A stretch of DNA of 33,349 nucleotides from an uncultured Sphingobacteriaceae bacterium. Its GTDB lineage: Bacteria > Bacteroidota > Bacteroidia > Sphingobacteriales > Sphingobacteriaceae. A program made the translations under genes and the position numbers. The DNA lies in NCBI GenBank assembly GCA_946887045.1, contig CAMPKC010000054.1, positions 1 to 33,349 on the forward strand. The letters run 5' to 3'. This document shows positions 33,226 to 33,349 of this stretch, piece by piece (within the stretch, counting starts at the first letter, position 1; each line of letters opens with the position of its first letter). A model generated the notes under the pieces. The model searched no databases. It was given only the letters and a program-made list of their open reading frames with translations, and had not been told where the DNA came from.

Positions 33226-33349
33226 TTCCAGGGGTACAGAAAGCGAAAGATTCCCAGTCCTTAAGAAGACTACTATTTATTAAGATACCAAATCGATGCA
33301 TTCAGAACGCTCGCAAATGTTACCCATGCCAGGTAAGCGATCTGCAAAT

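Noticed and set aside
1..33349. Mobile elements, CRISPR arrays, prophage, rRNA or tRNA genes
   Set aside because: Reading through found no transposase or integrase gene, no regularly spaced repeats, and no rRNA or tRNA-like sequence.

Overview
The window reads as chromosome from a Bacteroidota bacterium, most likely a soil- or plant-associated member of the Sphingobacteriaceae (Pedobacter/Mucilaginibacter-like). The supports are a type IX secretion (T9SS) C-terminal sorting domain, many short lipoproteins with Bacteroidota-type lipoboxes, LytS/LytT-type signalling, barrel-less TonB-plug proteins, weak Shine-Dalgarno signals, and several promoters fitting the Bacteroidota pattern TTTG-N19/20-TAnnTTTG. 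Taxonomy is inferred from gene content; no rRNA or tRNA gene was found.

Layout. 1-2300: 3' end of a large MG2/TonB-plug surface protein (5' end outside the window), a 70-aa two-helix membrane protein and an SRPBCC/AHSA1 protein. 2492-7123: a giant secreted rhamnogalacturonan lyase (PL11 type) with accessory domains and a T9SS tag, closed by a strong terminator and preceded by gene-poor DNA holding a 44-codon ORF and a possible gene remnant. 7831-12905: lipoprotein, atypical CLC channel/transporter homologue, DUF1801 protein, nitrilase-family amidohydrolase, lipoprotein, and a lipoprotein gene broken by a +1 frameshift. 12962-14146: HxlR regulator divergent from a short-chain dehydrogenase, with a near-perfect palindrome between them. 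14283-16102: a tight minus-strand operon ArsR - SRPBCC - DoxX - YdeI whose promoter carries two palindromic sites placed as autorepression operators. 16235-19123: complete paralogue of the first gene. 19343-21990: an acyl-CoA-dehydrogenase-like flavoprotein with an atypical catalytic region, in tandem with a PAS histidine kinase. 22255-23613 and 29795-31159: two GH28 pectinases. 23714-26599: an operon in which a TlpA-like thiol-disulfide oxidoreductase sits between a LytS-type kinase and its LytTR regulator. 26951-28774: a glucose-1-dehydrogenase-like SDR convergent with a short, probably NAD-dependent 6-phosphogluconate dehydrogenase. 29053-33225: lipoprotein, second GH28, an unrecognised two-domain exported protein and a PaiA-type acetyltransferase.

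How the genes fit together. One theme is pectin / rhamnogalacturonan breakdown: a secreted PL11 lyase cuts the RG-I backbone, and two exported GH28 enzymes would trim galacturonan-containing oligosaccharides. They are scattered, and no SusC/SusD pair is visible, so this is not a classical polysaccharide-utilisation locus. A second theme is small regulator-plus-enzyme cassettes (HxlR-SDR, ArsR-SRPBCC-DoxX-YdeI, kinase-thioredoxin-regulator). I see no mobile element, CRISPR array or prophage. The most notable items are the ArsR operator layout, the thioredoxin-like gene inside a two-component operon, the flavoprotein-kinase pair, and three disrupted or remnant genes.
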